From contig NZ_JAERRG010000009.1 of the NCBI RefSeq assembly GCF_016741935.1, positions 62,001 to 126,000 of the forward strand: DNA of 64,000 bases. Reading direction: 5' to 3'. Source of the stretch: Streptomyces endocoffeicus (GTDB lineage Bacteria > Actinomycetota > Actinomycetes > Streptomycetales > Streptomycetaceae). Made by a program: the position numbers and the translations under genes. Shown one piece after another: positions 16,314 through 24,433 of the stretch. Each line of letters starts with the position of its first letter. Position 1 is the first letter of the stretch. Under the pieces are notes generated by a model, which saw only the letters and a list, made by a program, of their open reading frames with translations, was not told where the DNA came from and did no database searches.

Positions 16314-19181
16314 ATGCCAGTCAGCAGACGCGGATTCCTGGGCCGGGTGGCGGCGGGAGCAGCCGCGAGCACGACCGTCGGCACGGTCCTCCCCGAACAG
16401 GAGGCGGCGGCCCAGCCACAGCATTCGGTGACCTTGCGGGGCATGCGCACCGACCAGGAGTGGGAGCGCTTTCTCAGCGGCCAGGATCTGCTCTGGAAGC
16501 GCTTGCCGAGAACGTGGTACGAGGGGCCGTTCCTCGGCAATGGCCTGCTCGGCTCGATGATCTACCAGGAGCCCGGGGAGAACGCGCTGCGCTTCACGGT
16601 CCACCACAGCGAGGTGCAGGACCACCGGCCCACCGAAGGCGGCAGCGACTGGGGCGTGGCACGGCTCCCGGTCGGCAATCTGCTGCTGCACCCGGTCGGC
16701 GCCATCACCGGTGTCGATCTGCGGCTGGATCTGTGGAACGCCGAGCTGCGCTCCACGGTTACCACGGACAAGGGGAAGCTGAAGCTCCGCGCGCTGGTGC
16801 ACAACGACCGCACCATGCTGCTGGCCACCGTCGAGGCGAGCGCCGGCGAGGAGGGGTTCCGCTGGGAGTTCAAGCCCTCACCGGCGGTCAGTCCGCGCAT
16901 CGTCCGCGAGGATCCGCCGAAGGGCTTCGAGCCCAACCCGGCCCCGGTCAGCCGCACCGAGGACGGGCTGGGCCTCACCGTCCAGTCCCTGGTGGCGGGC
17001 GGGCAGACGGTGACCGCGTACAAGCAGCGCGGCAGCGGCCGGGAGCGCACGTACTACCTGGCCGTGGCGCACTCCCACCCCGGTACGGACGCGGAGGGAC
17101 GGGCGCGGACCACCGTGCGCAAGGCGTCCGCGCTACCGGTCTCCAGCCTGCGGCGCACCCACTACGAGTGGTGGCACCGCTTCTACCGCAAGAGCTTCAT
17201 CTCGGTGCCCGACGGGATGCTCCAGAGCTTCTACTGGATCCAGCTGTACAAGCTGGCCTGCGCCGCCCGTGAGCACGCCCCCGTCATGGCCACCACCGGC
17301 CCGTGGGTGGAGCCGACGCCCTGGCCCGGGGTGTGGTGGAACCTCAACGTCCAGCTGGAGTACTGGCCGGTGCACGGCTCCAACCACCTGGAGCTGGACG
17401 CGATTCCGCGCACCCTCGCCGAGAACACCGATGTGCTCATCAGCGGCCTCAAACCCGAGTACCGCGCCGACTCGGCCGGGCTGCGCCGCTCCACGGACGC
17501 GCAGTGCGAGGACAACGGCACCGTGCCGGTGCCGGGCGTCGGGGACTCCCCCGAGGTCGGCAATCTGCCCTGGGCGCTGCACAACGTCTGGCTGACCTAC
17601 CGCCACACCATGGACCGGGGCCTGCTGGAGGATGTGCTCTATCCGCTGCTGCGCCGCTCCACCAACTACTACCTGCACTTTCTCGCACAGCAGCCGGACG
17701 GCAGGCTGCATCTGCCGAAGACCTTCTCCCCCGAGTACGGCGCGGCCCCGGACTGCAACTACGATCTGGCGCTGCTGCGCTGGTCCTGCCAGACCCTGCT
17801 GGACACGGTCGAGCTGCTGGACAAGGACGATCCGCTGGTGCCCAAGTGGCGCGAGGTGCTGGAGAAGCTGGTCGACTATCCGGTGGACGAGAACGGCTTC
17901 ATGATCGGCACCGGCGTCCCCTTCGCCAAGTCCCACCGCCACTACTCTCATATGCTCTCGGTCTACCCGCTCTACCTGGTCAACTGGGACCAGAAGGAGC
18001 ACCGGGACCTGATCGCCCGCTCGCTGGAGCACTGGATCAGCTTCGAGGGCGCGCTGCGGGGCTACAGCTTCTCGGGCGCGGCCTCGATCTCGACGCAGAT
18101 GGGGCGCGGCGATGACGCGCTGAAGTATCTGCGGGAGCTGGTGGCGCGGTTCATCCAGCCCAATACCCACTACTACGAGGCGGGTCCGGTGATCGAGACC
18201 CCGCTGTCGGGCGCGCAGACGATCCACGACATGCTCTGCCAGAGCTGGGGCGGGACCATCCGCTTCTTCCCCGGGGTGCCGGGCGAGTGGCGGGACGTCA
18301 CGCTGCACGACTTCCGTACCCAGGGCGCGTTCCTGGTCAGCGGGGTGCGTACGGGCGGGACGACGCGCTGGGTGCGGGTGCGCAGCCTGGCCGGGGAGCC
18401 CTGCCGCGTCCGTCACTCGATCGGCGGCCGGGTCGCGGTCGCCGGGGTCGGCGGCCCGGCGCCGAAGTGGCGTGACCTGGGGAACGGCGAGATCGAGCTG
18501 GAGCTGGACCGGGAGGACGAGGCGGTGATCTACCCGGCCGGCACCCGGCCGGACTTCCGGATCGCCCCGGTGAAGGTCACCACCCCGGCCGAGCCCTGGG
18601 GCCTGCCGGAGCTGCCGCAGACGGGCGCGGTCACCCAGGTCGATCTGACCGGGCAGTTCGACAACGACGCCATCACCACCGAGATGTACTACGGGGACGG
18701 CGACTTCGACGGTACGGGCCGCACCTATCCGATGGCGCAGCTGCCGCAGACCGGGCAGACCGAGGACGACGGGATCACCTTCGCGTTCACCAACGGCAGC
18801 GAGGGCTCCAACAACAATGTCATCGCCGCAGGTCAGAAGGTCACGGTCGCGGCGGGCGGCTATACGAAGCTGCATGTGCTGGGCGCGGGCGACACCGGCA
18901 ACGTGTCCGTCCCCGCCGTGGCCACGTACGCCGACGGCTCCACGGGCAAGCTGACCATCCAGCTGACGGCCTGGATGTCGGGTCCGGCGTACGGGGAGAC
19001 GGAGGCGGTGCGGACGAGTCAGATCCACACCCGTACCGGCCCGTTGGGCACCAAGGCCGCGATCTTCCACCAGGTGGTGGAGCTGGACCCGGGCAAGGAG
19101 CTGTCGGCGATCACCCTGGGCGCTCCCTCGGGCACCGCACGGGCGCACATCTTCGCCCTCTCGCTGGAGAAGGACGACTGA
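16314..19181 (+). CDS. Exported glycoside hydrolase family 95-like protein (alpha-L-fucosidase/galactosidase type)
   Basis: 955 residues from the ATG at 16314 (GGGAGAA 7 nt upstream). It starts with a twin-arginine signal (SRRGFLGRVAAGAA), so it is probably exported folded. The GH95 N-domain signature WYEGPFLGNGLLGSMIY (about 63-80) is followed by the (alpha/alpha)6 barrel with WWNLNVQLEYWP (about 341-352), the counterpart of the catalytic NxQxNYWP motif. In this copy the second asparagine reads as glutamate, which may change activity. The last 200 residues are a beta-rich module rich in Gly and Thr, probably carbohydrate binding. Paired with GH97 it suggests breakdown of a fucose/galactose-decorated polymer (inference). 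Confidence 0.75.
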   Translation: MPVSRRGFLGRVAAGAAASTTVGTVLPEQEAAAQPQHSVTLRGMRTDQEWERFLSGQDLLWKRLPRTWYEGPFLGNGLLGSMIYQEPGENALRFTVHHSEVQDHRPTEGGSDWGVARLPVGNLLLHPVGAITGVDLRLDLWNAELRSTVTTDKGKLKLRALVHNDRTMLLATVEASAGEEGFRWEFKPSPAVSPRIVREDPPKGFEPNPAPVSRTEDGLGLTVQSLVAGGQTVTAYKQRGSGRERTYYLAVAHSHPGTDAEGRARTTVRKASALPVSSLRRTHYEWWHRFYRKSFISVPDGMLQSFYWIQLYKLACAAREHAPVMATTGPWVEPTPWPGVWWNLNVQLEYWPVHGSNHLELDAIPRTLAENTDVLISGLKPEYRADSAGLRRSTDAQCEDNGTVPVPGVGDSPEVGNLPWALHNVWLTYRHTMDRGLLEDVLYPLLRRSTNYYLHFLAQQPDGRLHLPKTFSPEYGAAPDCNYDLALLRWSCQTLLDTVELLDKDDPLVPKWREVLEKLVDYPVDENGFMIGTGVPFAKSHRHYSHMLSVYPLYLVNWDQKEHRDLIARSLEHWISFEGALRGYSFSGAASISTQMGRGDDALKYLRELVARFIQPNTHYYEAGPVIETPLSGAQTIHDMLCQSWGGTIRFFPGVPGEWRDVTLHDFRTQGAFLVSGVRTGGTTRWVRVRSLAGEPCRVRHSIGGRVAVAGVGGPAPKWRDLGNGEIELELDREDEAVIYPAGTRPDFRIAPVKVTTPAEPWGLPELPQTGAVTQVDLTGQFDNDAITTEMYYGDGDFDGTGRTYPMAQLPQTGQTEDDGITFAFTNGSEGSNNNVIAAGQKVTVAAGGYTKLHVLGAGDTGNVSVPAVATYADGSTGKLTIQLTAWMSGPAYGETEAVRTSQIHTRTGPLGTKAAIFHQVVELDPGKELSAITLGAPSGTARAHIFALSLEKDD

Positions 19182-19211
19182 CGAAGGACGCGCACCGCCG
19201 ATACACACTGC

Positions 19212-19239
19212 GACGGCCGCCCCAAACGGGGCGGCCGTC
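19212..19239 (+). terminator. Intrinsic terminator after GH95
   Basis: A perfect 12-bp stem, GACGGCCGCCCC and its complement, with loop AAAC, followed by ATTGTTG. It closes the GH95 transcript 30 bp after the stop codon. Confidence 0.85.
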
Positions 19240-19285
19240 ATTGTTGCTCATGTGTGCACTGGAGATGACAACTGAGGGAAATTGT

Positions 19286-19328
19286 TGGCACCCAGTGTCT
19301 TGCGAGGTGGCACAGCGTGCCATACGGT
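19286..19328 (+). promoter_or_regulatory. ccr: ccr promoter with palindromic operator in the -35/-10 spacer
   Basis: TTGCGA (19300-19305), 17-bp spacer, TACGGT (19323-19328). The spacer holds the perfect inverted repeat TGGCAC-AGC-GTGCCA (19308-19322). A second, weaker copy, TGGCAC-CCA-GTGTCT, sits at 19286-19300, 22 bp upstream, two helical turns away and overlapping the -35. A protein bound here would block RNA polymerase. The regulator is not identified; the TetR at 12923 is one candidate. Confidence 0.6.
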
Positions 19329-19553
19329 GATGGTGTCCGGGCGGCCGGCGCACTGCCAACCATCGTGCGTCGGCTGTCCCCGCAAACCGCTTCGCGCGCC
19401 CGGACGACGCCTGCGTCACCAGGCACCCGGCGTTACCCGCGCCGCATCGAGCACCACCTCCGCCGAACCGACGGCACACCGCATCAGCATCACCCGTCAC
19501 GAGCCCAGCGTTCCCTCAGGCGTCCCCCCATGGACGCTTCGCCGGAGGCACCG

Positions 19554-20930
19554 ATGAACGAGATACTTGACGCGATCCTGGCGTCGGACACAGCACCCGA
19601 GGAGTTCGCGGCACTGCGCGTCCCCGAGTCGTACCGCGCGGTGACCGTGCGCAAGGACGAGGCCGAGATGTTCTCGGGCCTCACCACCCGGGAGAAGGAC
19701 CCCCGTAAGTCATTGCACGTGGACGAGGTGCCGGTGCCCGAGCTGGGCCCCGGAGAGGCGCTCGTCGCCGTGATGGCCAGCTCGGTCAACTACAACTCCG
19801 TGTGGACCTCGATCTTCGAACCGCTGCCGACCTTCGGCTTCCTGGAGCGGTACGGCAAGCTCTCCCCCCTGGCCAAGCGGCACGACCTGCCATACCACAT
19901 CATCGGCTCCGACCTCGCGGGCGTCGTGCTGCGCACCGGCCCCGGCGTGAACTCCTGGAAGCCGGGCGCCGAGGTCGTCGCGCACTGTCTGTCGGTCGAG
20001 CTGGAGAGCGCCGACGGCCACAACGACACCATGCTCGACCCCGAGCAGCGCATCTGGGGCTTCGAGACCAACTTCGGCGGGCTCGCCGAGATCGCGCTGG
20101 TCAAGTCCAACCAGCTGATGCCCAAGCCAAAGCATCTGAGCTGGGAGGAGGCCGCCGCCCCGGGCCTGGTCAACTCCACCGCCTACCGGCAGCTGGTCTC
20201 CCGCAACGGCGCCGGGATGAAGCAGGGTGACAACGTCCTGATCTGGGGCGCGAGCGGCGGGCTCGGCTCCTACGCCACCCAGTTCGCGCTGGCCGGCGGG
20301 GCCAACCCGGTCTGTGTGGTCTCCTCGCCGCGGAAGGCCGAGATCTGCCGGCGGATGGGCGCCGAGGCGATCATCGACCGCACCGCCGAGGACTACAAGT
20401 TCTGGAAGGACGACGGCACCCAGGACCCGCGCGAGTGGAAGCGGTTCGGGAAGAAGATCCGCGAGCTGACCGGCGGCGAGGACGTGGACATCGTCTTCGA
20501 GCACCCGGGCCGGGAGACCTTCGGCGCGTCCGTCTATGTCACCCGTAAGGGCGGCACGATCGTCACCTGCGCCTCGACTTCCGGCTACACCCACGAGTAC
20601 GACAACCGCTACCTGTGGATGTCGCTGAAGCGGATCGTCGGCTCGCACTTCGCCAACTACCGCGAGGCGTGGGAGGCCAACCGTCTGATCGCCAAGGGCA
20701 AGATCCACCCGACGCTGTCCAAGACGTACCGGCTGGAGGACACCGGCCAGGCCACGTACGACGTCCACCACAACCTCCACCAGGGCAAGGTCGGCGTGCT
20801 GTGCCTGGCCCCCGAGGAGGGCATGGGCGTGCGCGACCGGGCGATGCGCGAGCAGCACATCAACGCCATCAATCTGTTCCGTGACGACTCGTCGGAGCGG
20901 ACCGGCAAGCACAGCCGGGATATGCGATGA
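19554..20930 (+). CDS. ccr: Crotonyl-CoA carboxylase/reductase
   Basis: 458 residues from the ATG at 19554, with GGAGGCACCG upstream. It is an MDR-superfamily enzyme of the usual Ccr length. It has SSVNYNSVWTSIFEP, the SDLAGVVLRTGPGV core, WGFETNFGGLAE, the Rossmann loop WGASGGLGSYATQFA and FEHPGRETFGASV; the N, FE and H residues of the CO2-binding site known from Kitasatospora Ccr appear to be kept. It converts crotonyl-CoA, CO2 and NADPH to (2S)-ethylmalonyl-CoA, feeding C2 assimilation and polyketide extender supply. It leads an operon: the mutase start overlaps its stop by 4 bp (ATGA). Confidence 0.95.
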   Translation: MNEILDAILASDTAPEEFAALRVPESYRAVTVRKDEAEMFSGLTTREKDPRKSLHVDEVPVPELGPGEALVAVMASSVNYNSVWTSIFEPLPTFGFLERYGKLSPLAKRHDLPYHIIGSDLAGVVLRTGPGVNSWKPGAEVVAHCLSVELESADGHNDTMLDPEQRIWGFETNFGGLAEIALVKSNQLMPKPKHLSWEEAAAPGLVNSTAYRQLVSRNGAGMKQGDNVLIWGASGGLGSYATQFALAGGANPVCVVSSPRKAEICRRMGAEAIIDRTAEDYKFWKDDGTQDPREWKRFGKKIRELTGGEDVDIVFEHPGRETFGASVYVTRKGGTIVTCASTSGYTHEYDNRYLWMSLKRIVGSHFANYREAWEANRLIAKGKIHPTLSKTYRLEDTGQATYDVHHNLHQGKVGVLCLAPEEGMGVRDRAMREQHINAINLFRDDSSERTGKHSRDMR

Positions 20931-22945
20931 GTGGCACACCCCGGCCCAAGGACCGTCCCTGGCTGATGCGCACGTACGCCGGGCACTCCACCGCCGAGGC
21001 GTCCAACGAGCTGTACCGGCGCAACCTGGCCAAGGGCCAGACCGGGCTCTCGGTCGCCTTCGACCTGCCCACCCAGACCGGTTACGACCCGGACCACATC
21101 CTCGCGCGCGGCGAGGTGGGCCGGGTCGGGGTCCCGGTCTCGCACCTGGGCGACATGCGGCGGCTGTTCCAGGAGATCCCCCTGGAGCGGATGAACACCT
21201 CCATGACGATCAACGCGACCGCGATGTGGCTGCTGGCGCTGTACCAGGTCGTCGCGGAGGAGCACGGCGCCGATGCCGGGAAGCTCCAGGGGACGACGCA
21301 GAACGACATCGTCAAGGAGTACCTGTCGCGGGGGACGCATGTCTTCCCGCCGGGCCCGAGCCTGCGGCTGACCACCGACATGATCGCGTACACGGTCAAC
21401 CACATCCCCAAGTGGAACCCGATCAACATCTGCAGCTACCACCTGCAGGAGGCCGGGGCCACTCCGGTGCAGGAGATCGCCTTCGCGATGTCCACGGCGG
21501 TCGCCGTACTGGACGCGGTGTTCGCCTCCGGCCAGGTTCCCGAGGACCGTAAGGGCGACGTGGTGGCCCGGATCTCCTTCTTCGTGAACGCGGGCGTCCG
21601 CTTCATCGAGGAGATGTGCAAGATGCGCGCCTTCGGCCGCATCTGGGACCGGATCACCCGCGAGCGGTACGGCATCAAGAACCCCAAGCACCGCCGGTTC
21701 CGCTACGGCGTCCAGGTGAACTCGCTCGGCCTGACCGAGGCCCAGCCGGAGAACAACATCCAGCGCATCGTCCTGGAGATGCTGGCCGTCACCCTCTCCA
21801 AGGACGCCCGCGCCCGCGCCGTCCAGCTCCCGGCCTGGAACGAGGCGCTGGGCCTGCCCCGCCCCTGGGACCAGCAGTGGTCGCTGCGCATCCAGCAGGT
21901 CCTCGCCCATGAGAGCGATCTGCTGGAGTACGACGACATCTTCGAGGGCTCCCATGTGATCGAGTCCAAGGTCGCCGCGCTGGTGGAGGACGCCGAGGCC
22001 GAGATCGAGCGGATCCAGGAGATGGGCGGGGCGATGGCCGCCGTCGAGTCCGGCTATCTCAAGGCGCGGCTGGTGGCCTCCCACTCCGAGCGCCGGGCGC
22101 GCATCGAGGCGGGCGAGGAGAAGATCGTCGGCGTCAACTGCTACGAGTCCACCGAGCCCAATCCGCTCACCGCCGACCTCGACACCGCGATCATGACGGT
22201 GGACCCGGAGAACGAGGCGCGGGTGGTCTCGGCCCTGCACACCTGGCGCGAGCAGCGCGACGAGGGACCCGCCGAGGAGGCCCTCGGTGCCCTCCGTAAG
22301 GCCGCCGTGGGGACCGACAACCTGATGGAGGCCACCCTGCGCTGTGCCCGCGCGGGGGTGACCACCGGGGAGTGGGCCTGGGCGCTGCGCGATGTCTTCG
22401 GGGAGTACCGCGCCCCCACCGGGGTCGGCGGCGCGCCCCTGTCCGTCGCCACGGAGGCGGGCTCCCTGCTGGCCTCGGTCCGCGAGAAGGTCGGGAAGAC
22501 CGCGGCCGACCTCGGCGGCGGAAGGCTGCGGCTGCTGGTCGGCAAGCCCGGTCTGGACGGGCACAGCAATGGCGCCGAGCAGATCGCCGTACGGGCCAGG
22601 GACGCCGGTTTCGAGGTGGTCTACCAGGGGATACGGCTCACCCCGGAGCAGATCGTCTCGGCGGCCGTGGCGGAGGACGTGCACTGCGTCGGGCTGTCGA
22701 TCCTGTCCGGGTCGCATGCCGAGCTGGTGCCGGACGTCCTGGAGCGGATGCGCACCGCCGGCGCCCAGGACATCCCCGTCATCGTCGGCGGGATCATCCC
22801 GTCCTCGGACGCGGCCGCCCTGCGCGCGGCGGGGGTCGCCGCCGTTTTCACCCCCAAGGACTTCGGTATCACGGAGATCATCGGCCGTATCGTCGATGAG
22901 ATCCGCGCCGCGAACACGCTTCCCCCTCTGGAGGTTCTCGTATGA
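20927..22945 (+). CDS. ecm: Ethylmalonyl-CoA mutase (B12-dependent acyl-CoA mutase)
   Basis: 672 residues in one chain: an N-terminal acyl-CoA mutase barrel (TYAGHSTAEASNELYRRNL, LPTQTGYDPDH, PINICSYHLQEAGA) and a C-terminal cobalamin-binding domain with LDGHSNGAEQIA, where D544-x-H546-x-x-G549 is the B12 ligand motif. General family knowledge places MeaA-type enzymes of this length and linkage with ethylmalonyl-CoA to (2S)-methylsuccinyl-CoA conversion; sequence alone does not exclude methylmalonyl- or isobutyryl-CoA. Translationally coupled on both sides by 4-bp overlaps with ccr and the lyase gene. Coupling to ccr supports ethylmalonyl-CoA as substrate. Confidence 0.92.
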   Translation: MSGTPRPKDRPWLMRTYAGHSTAEASNELYRRNLAKGQTGLSVAFDLPTQTGYDPDHILARGEVGRVGVPVSHLGDMRRLFQEIPLERMNTSMTINATAMWLLALYQVVAEEHGADAGKLQGTTQNDIVKEYLSRGTHVFPPGPSLRLTTDMIAYTVNHIPKWNPINICSYHLQEAGATPVQEIAFAMSTAVAVLDAVFASGQVPEDRKGDVVARISFFVNAGVRFIEEMCKMRAFGRIWDRITRERYGIKNPKHRRFRYGVQVNSLGLTEAQPENNIQRIVLEMLAVTLSKDARARAVQLPAWNEALGLPRPWDQQWSLRIQQVLAHESDLLEYDDIFEGSHVIESKVAALVEDAEAEIERIQEMGGAMAAVESGYLKARLVASHSERRARIEAGEEKIVGVNCYESTEPNPLTADLDTAIMTVDPENEARVVSALHTWREQRDEGPAEEALGALRKAAVGTDNLMEATLRCARAGVTTGEWAWALRDVFGEYRAPTGVGGAPLSVATEAGSLLASVREKVGKTAADLGGGRLRLLVGKPGLDGHSNGAEQIAVRARDAGFEVVYQGIRLTPEQIVSAAVAEDVHCVGLSILSGSHAELVPDVLERMRTAGAQDIPVIVGGIIPSSDAAALRAAGVAAVFTPKDFGITEIIGRIVDEIRAANTLPPLEVLV

Positions 22946-23922
22946 CCGCCCCCGACCGCTCCGATGCCGCCGGCCGTCTGCGCCCCCGCCGCTCGTGCCT
23001 CGCCGTCCCCGGCTCCAATCCGCGCTTCCTGGAGAAGGCCCAGGGGCTCCCGGCCGATCAGGTCTTCCTGGACCTGGAGGACGCCTGCGCGCCGCTGGCC
23101 AAGGAGGACGCCCGGCACACCATCGTCAAGGCGCTGAACGAGGGCGACTGGACCGGTAAGACCCGGGTGGTGCGGGTGAACGACTGGACCACCCACTGGA
23201 CGTACCGGGACGTCATCACGGTGGTCGAGGGCGCGGGCCCGAACCTGGACTGCATCATGCTGCCCAAGGTGCAGGACGCCCAGCAGGTCATCGCGCTGGA
23301 CCTGCTGCTCACCCAGATCGAGAAGACGATGGGCTTCGAGATCGGGCGGATCGGCATCGAGGCGCAGATCGAGAACGCCAAGGGCCTGGTCAACGTGGAC
23401 GAGATCGCCGGCGCGTCGCCGCGTCTGGAGACCATCGTCTTCGGCCCGGCCGACTTCATGGCGTCGATCAACATGAAGTCCCTGGTCGTGGGCGAGCAGC
23501 CGCCCGGCTATCCGGCGGACGCCTATCACTACATCCTGATGCGGATCCTGATGGCGGCCCGCATGCATGACCTCCAGGCGATCGACGGCCCGTACCTGCA
23601 GATCCGGAACGTGGACGGCTTCCGCGAGGTGGCCGGGCGCGCGGCCGCGCTCGGCTACGACGGCAAGTGGGTGCTGCACCCCGGCCAGGTGGAGGCGGCC
23701 AATGAGGTCTTCTCGCCGTCGCAGGAGGACTACGACCACGCCGAGCTGATCCTGGACGCCTATGACTACTGCACCTCGGCGGAGGGCGGTATGAAGGGCT
23801 CCGCGATGCTCGGGGACGAGATGATCGACGAGGCCAGCCGCAAGATGGCCCTGGTCGTCGCGGGCAAGGGCCGCGCCGCCGGGATGAGCCGTACGTCCGC
23901 CTTCCAGCCCCCGGAGGCATGA
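22942..23922 (+). CDS. mcl: HpcH/HpaI-type CoA-ester lyase (beta-methylmalyl-CoA/malyl-CoA lyase)
   Basis: 326 residues beginning RSCLAVPGSNPRFLEKA, the CitE-like opening. The metal and CoA site residues lie in QVFLDLEDACAP, RVVRVNDWTTHW, LDCIMLPKV, IGIEAQIENAKGL and VFGPADFMAS; the Arg, Glu and Asp of the Mg site are present. Placed after the mutase it should cleave beta-methylmalyl-CoA to glyoxylate and propionyl-CoA. At 326 residues it matches Mcl1-type lyases rather than citrate lyase beta subunits (about 290). The start overlaps the mutase stop by 4 bp (ATGA). Confidence 0.92.
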   Translation: MTAPDRSDAAGRLRPRRSCLAVPGSNPRFLEKAQGLPADQVFLDLEDACAPLAKEDARHTIVKALNEGDWTGKTRVVRVNDWTTHWTYRDVITVVEGAGPNLDCIMLPKVQDAQQVIALDLLLTQIEKTMGFEIGRIGIEAQIENAKGLVNVDEIAGASPRLETIVFGPADFMASINMKSLVVGEQPPGYPADAYHYILMRILMAARMHDLQAIDGPYLQIRNVDGFREVAGRAAALGYDGKWVLHPGQVEAANEVFSPSQEDYDHAELILDAYDYCTSAEGGMKGSAMLGDEMIDEASRKMALVVAGKGRAAGMSRTSAFQPPEA

Positions 23923-23925
23923 GCC

Positions 23926-24432
23926 ATGCAGTTCGGCCGTACCTATGAGGAGTTCACGGTGGGCGACGTCTACCGGCACTGGCCGGGGAAGACGGTCACC
24001 GAGTACGACGACCACCTCTTCTGTCTGCTCACCATGAACCACCACCCGCTGCACATGGACAGCAACTACGCCGAGAAGACGACCGATTTCGGCAAGAACG
24101 TGGTGGTCGGTAACTACATCTACTCACTGCTGCTGGGCATGTCCGTCCCCGATGTCTCCGGAAAGGCCATCGCCAATCTGGAGGTCGAGTCACTGCGGCA
24201 TGTGGCGCCCACCTTCCACGGCGACACCATCTACGGCGAGACCACGGTCCTGGACAAGACGCCGTCGAAGTCCAAAACCGACCGGGGCATCGTGTATGTG
24301 GAGACCAAGGGCTACAAGCAGGACGGCACGCTGGTCTGTGTCTTCCGGCGCAAGGTGATGGTGCCGACCGCCACATACATCAAGGAGCGGGGCGGCGAGC
24401 AGCCGGGCCGCCCGGAGCTGGGAGGGCAGTGA
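23926..24432 (+). CDS. MaoC-family hydratase (mesaconyl-CoA hydratase)
   Basis: 168 residues, a single hotdog domain. YEEFTVGDVYRHWPGKTVTEYDDHLFCLLTMNHHPLH includes the (R)-hydratase motif region with the catalytic Asp/His pair (YDDHLF...NHHPLH). Length is about half of the two-hotdog Mch of Rhodobacter. In this operon it most likely hydrates mesaconyl-C1-CoA to beta-methylmalyl-CoA. Starts 3 bp after the lyase stop, with GGAGGC just inside the end of that gene as the ribosome site. Confidence 0.88.
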   Translation: MQFGRTYEEFTVGDVYRHWPGKTVTEYDDHLFCLLTMNHHPLHMDSNYAEKTTDFGKNVVVGNYIYSLLLGMSVPDVSGKAIANLEVESLRHVAPTFHGDTIYGETTVLDKTPSKSKTDRGIVYVETKGYKQDGTLVCVFRRKVMVPTATYIKERGGEQPGRPELGGQ

Positions 24433-24433
24433 T

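Larger units (their letters stand above)
19182..19553. other. 372-bp region with GH95 terminator, ccr promoter and long leader
   Basis: No gene. From left to right it holds the GH95 terminator, the ccr promoter with two palindromes, and about 220 bp between the predicted start and the ccr ATG, a long untranslated leader with no riboswitch I can recognise. Confidence 0.6.

Noticed and set aside
20657..22717. A 686-residue minus-strand frame
   Set aside because: Antisense to the ethylmalonyl-CoA mutase; low-complexity His/Arg/Gly text, no motifs.
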